Below are positions 62,737 through 64,000 of a stretch of DNA of 64,000 nt, piece after piece. The notes beneath the pieces are model-generated. The model was not told the origin of the DNA. It worked only from the letters and a program-made list of their open reading frames with translations, and did not search any database. The DNA is from Hyphomicrobium sp. ghe19. Lineage in GTDB: Bacteria > Pseudomonadota > Alphaproteobacteria > Rhizobiales > Hyphomicrobiaceae. The translations under genes were made by a program, and so were the position numbers. The DNA is taken from assembly GCF_902712875.1 (NCBI RefSeq), contig NZ_LR743509.1, positions 4,533,501-4,597,500 of the forward strand, in the 5' to 3' direction. Positions within the stretch are counted from its first letter, which is position 1, and each line of letters opens with the position of its first letter.

Positions 62737-64000
62737 CTATTTGTTCTGCTGCATCACGGGCGTGCGGCGCATGAGCTCTTCAATGCGGCCGCGCTCTTTC
62801 TGGAATTCGGCGAGATCCTTGCCGTCGAGCTTTCTTTCACGCGGCACCTGAATCGACATTGGATCGACGAAGCGGTTGTTGACGAGCACCTCGAAGTGCA
62901 CGTGCGGACCTGACGACAAACCTGTCGATCCAACGAAGCCGATGACCTGGCCCTGGCGGACTTTCATGCCGGGGGTCACGTTTCCGAAGCGGCTCATGTG
63001 GCCGTAAGCGGTCTGATAGCCGTTGGCATGACGAATGCGGATATAATTGCCGTAGTAGCCCTTGTGTCCGACTTCCTCGATCGTTCCGTTGCCTGCGGCA
63101 ATGATCGGGGTGCCCTGCGCGCAGGCCCAGTCGACGCCGGTGTGCATTTTTCGCGAGTTGAGCAGCGGGTGGAAACGAACGCCGAAGCCGGACGTGAGGC
63201 GCACGTCGTCGCCGCGAACGGGCTTGCGGACAAGGAACTTCTTCGAGTTGTTGCCGTCCTCGTCGTAGTAGTCGACGACGCCATCGGCCGAGCGGAAGCG
63301 ATAGAATTTGTAGAGAGCGCCGCCGCTCGAGATCGCCGTGTAGAGAAGTTCGCCGGGATTACCGTCGGTCGATTGATCGTCCTTCATGTCGAAGAACATC
63401 TCGAGCGCATCGCCCGGGCGGACGCGGCGGCGGAAGTCCGTATCGAAGGCATTGATGCTCAACACCTTCGAGATGGTTTCGGGCGGCAGACTTTGATTGA
63501 GGCCTGCGAAATAGACGCTGGCATAGAGGCTGACGTTCTGCGGATCGTCGCCGTCGCTGTTGGCGATGTGCTGCAGCTCGTCGTTGAACGGCGGTTGCGA
63601 AGAGCCGACGAATTCGCCGGCGGCGCTGCGGCTGACGGTGACGAGATGGTCGTGGCCATCGGAGAATATCGAGTAGCGCGCCGGTTCCATCTTGCGCGGA
63701 TCGGAGAGCGAGGGAATGAGCGTTATGCGAACTTCCTGGCCCGGAACGAGTGCGTTCTCCGAGAAGATTGCGTGACCCGCCTCGATCATGCTGTGCACGT
63801 CCCATTCGGGCGCGCCGGCTTTGGCGAGGATTTTTGCGAGCGTGTCCTGCGGGCCGACCTTCACGACGATCACCTGTCCGCCTTCGAGGTCGTCGGACGG
63901 CTCGTCGGGGGCTTCGGTCGACTTGAAGATATCGGTCGTGTTGAGATTGTCCGACGTCGCCGCCTTTGGCTGCCAGGAGTCCGTTCCTTGCGCGGGTACC
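62737..64000 (-). CDS. M23 metallopeptidase (5' end outside window)
   Basis: The frame is open to the right edge, so the N-terminus is missing; 420 codons are visible. An N-terminal LysM-like/OapA region (VVKVGPQDTLAKILAKAGAP, EWDVHSMIEAGHAI) precedes the LytM domain near the C-terminus. Zinc ligands are in MHTGVDWACAQGTPIIAAGN (HxxxD), and YGHMSRFGNVTPG and GLSSGPHVHFEVLVNN (HxH) are intact, so it is an active endopeptidase type like MepM, unlike the EnvC-type protein at 28 kb. It should cut peptidoglycan cross-links during growth. Confidence 0.9.
   Translation of the reverse strand, partial: VPAQGTDSWQPKAATSDNLNTTDIFKSTEAPDEPSDDLEGGQVIVVKVGPQDTLAKILAKAGAPEWDVHSMIEAGHAIFSENALVPGQEVRITLIPSLSDPRKMEPARYSIFSDGHDHLVTVSRSAAGEFVGSSQPPFNDELQHIANSDGDDPQNVSLYASVYFAGLNQSLPPETISKVLSINAFDTDFRRRVRPGDALEMFFDMKDDQSTDGNPGELLYTAISSGGALYKFYRFRSADGVVDYYDEDGNNSKKFLVRKPVRGDDVRLTSGFGVRFHPLLNSRKMHTGVDWACAQGTPIIAAGNGTIEEVGHKGYYGNYIRIRHANGYQTAYGHMSRFGNVTPGMKVRQGQVIGFVGSTGLSSGPHVHFEVLVNNRFVDPMSIQVPRERKLDGKDLAEFQKERGRIEELMRRTPVMQQNK

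Overview
The window reads as chromosomal DNA of an alphaproteobacterium of the order Hyphomicrobiales, most likely Hyphomicrobium or a close relative. The basis is gene content and order: rpmH-rnpA-yidC-engB-argB, ubiG/lysC-ptsP-prfA-prmC-DUF4167-clpB, a CIO-type bd oxidase, a TsdA-type thiosulfate dehydrogenase and an oxalate (C2) assimilation set. Coding DNA is GC-rich and dense. The genus is inference, because no 16S or other marker is present.

Region 1 (1-8.6 kb) is accessory DNA. It starts with the 3' part of a TorS-like hybrid kinase facing a TorR-like regulator. Next come a decayed regulator, a ParA/ribbon-helix-helix partition module with an inverted-repeat operator, a Tat-exported deaminase, and a second broken copy of the parA 5' end with its operator. 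The rest is an RTX protein and remnants of another RTX gene, a type I secretion ATPase, an ABC-F protein and a PAS protein. It ends at a tRNA-Arg(ACG) gene whose 3' end points into it, as expected for an island built on a tRNA site.

Region 2 (8.8-32.6 kb) is mainly core: a membrane histidine kinase behind a flavoprotein that has lost its redox cysteines; rpmH-rnpA-yidC-engB; a frameshifted Clp-N/proline-rich/membrane gene; argB, a HAD pyrimidine nucleotidase and a LysE exporter; an ECF sigma/RskA/fasciclin set; an SDR; hydroxybutyryl-CoA dehydrogenase with EtfAB; a cobalamin adenosyltransferase; EnvC-CtpA; and two RppH-like Nudix hydrolases.

Region 3 (32.6-44 kb) has the cyanide-insensitive quinol oxidase operon with a 44-residue DUF2474 subunit, small envelope proteins and an MHS transporter. 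It also holds an oxalate module: an acyl-CoA ligase, a PanE-family reductase and an OxlT-type antiporter, suggesting oxalate -> oxalyl-CoA -> glyoxylate. Rhomboid and UbiG follow.

Region 4 (44-64 kb) runs lysC, ptsP, a RodZ-like HTH protein, prfA, prmC, a DUF4167 protein with Pro-Glu-Arg repeats, a MOSC pseudogene and clpB. Then come a FkbM methyltransferase, a GT39-type glycosyltransferase, a DUF1254 protein, TsdA with a cytochrome c, a glycine-zipper protein and an M23 peptidase cut by the window edge. Several loci (2.7-3.0, 16.98 and 52.6 kb) carry single-base frameshifts, two of them clearly at homopolymers, so either real decay or base-calling error must be considered.
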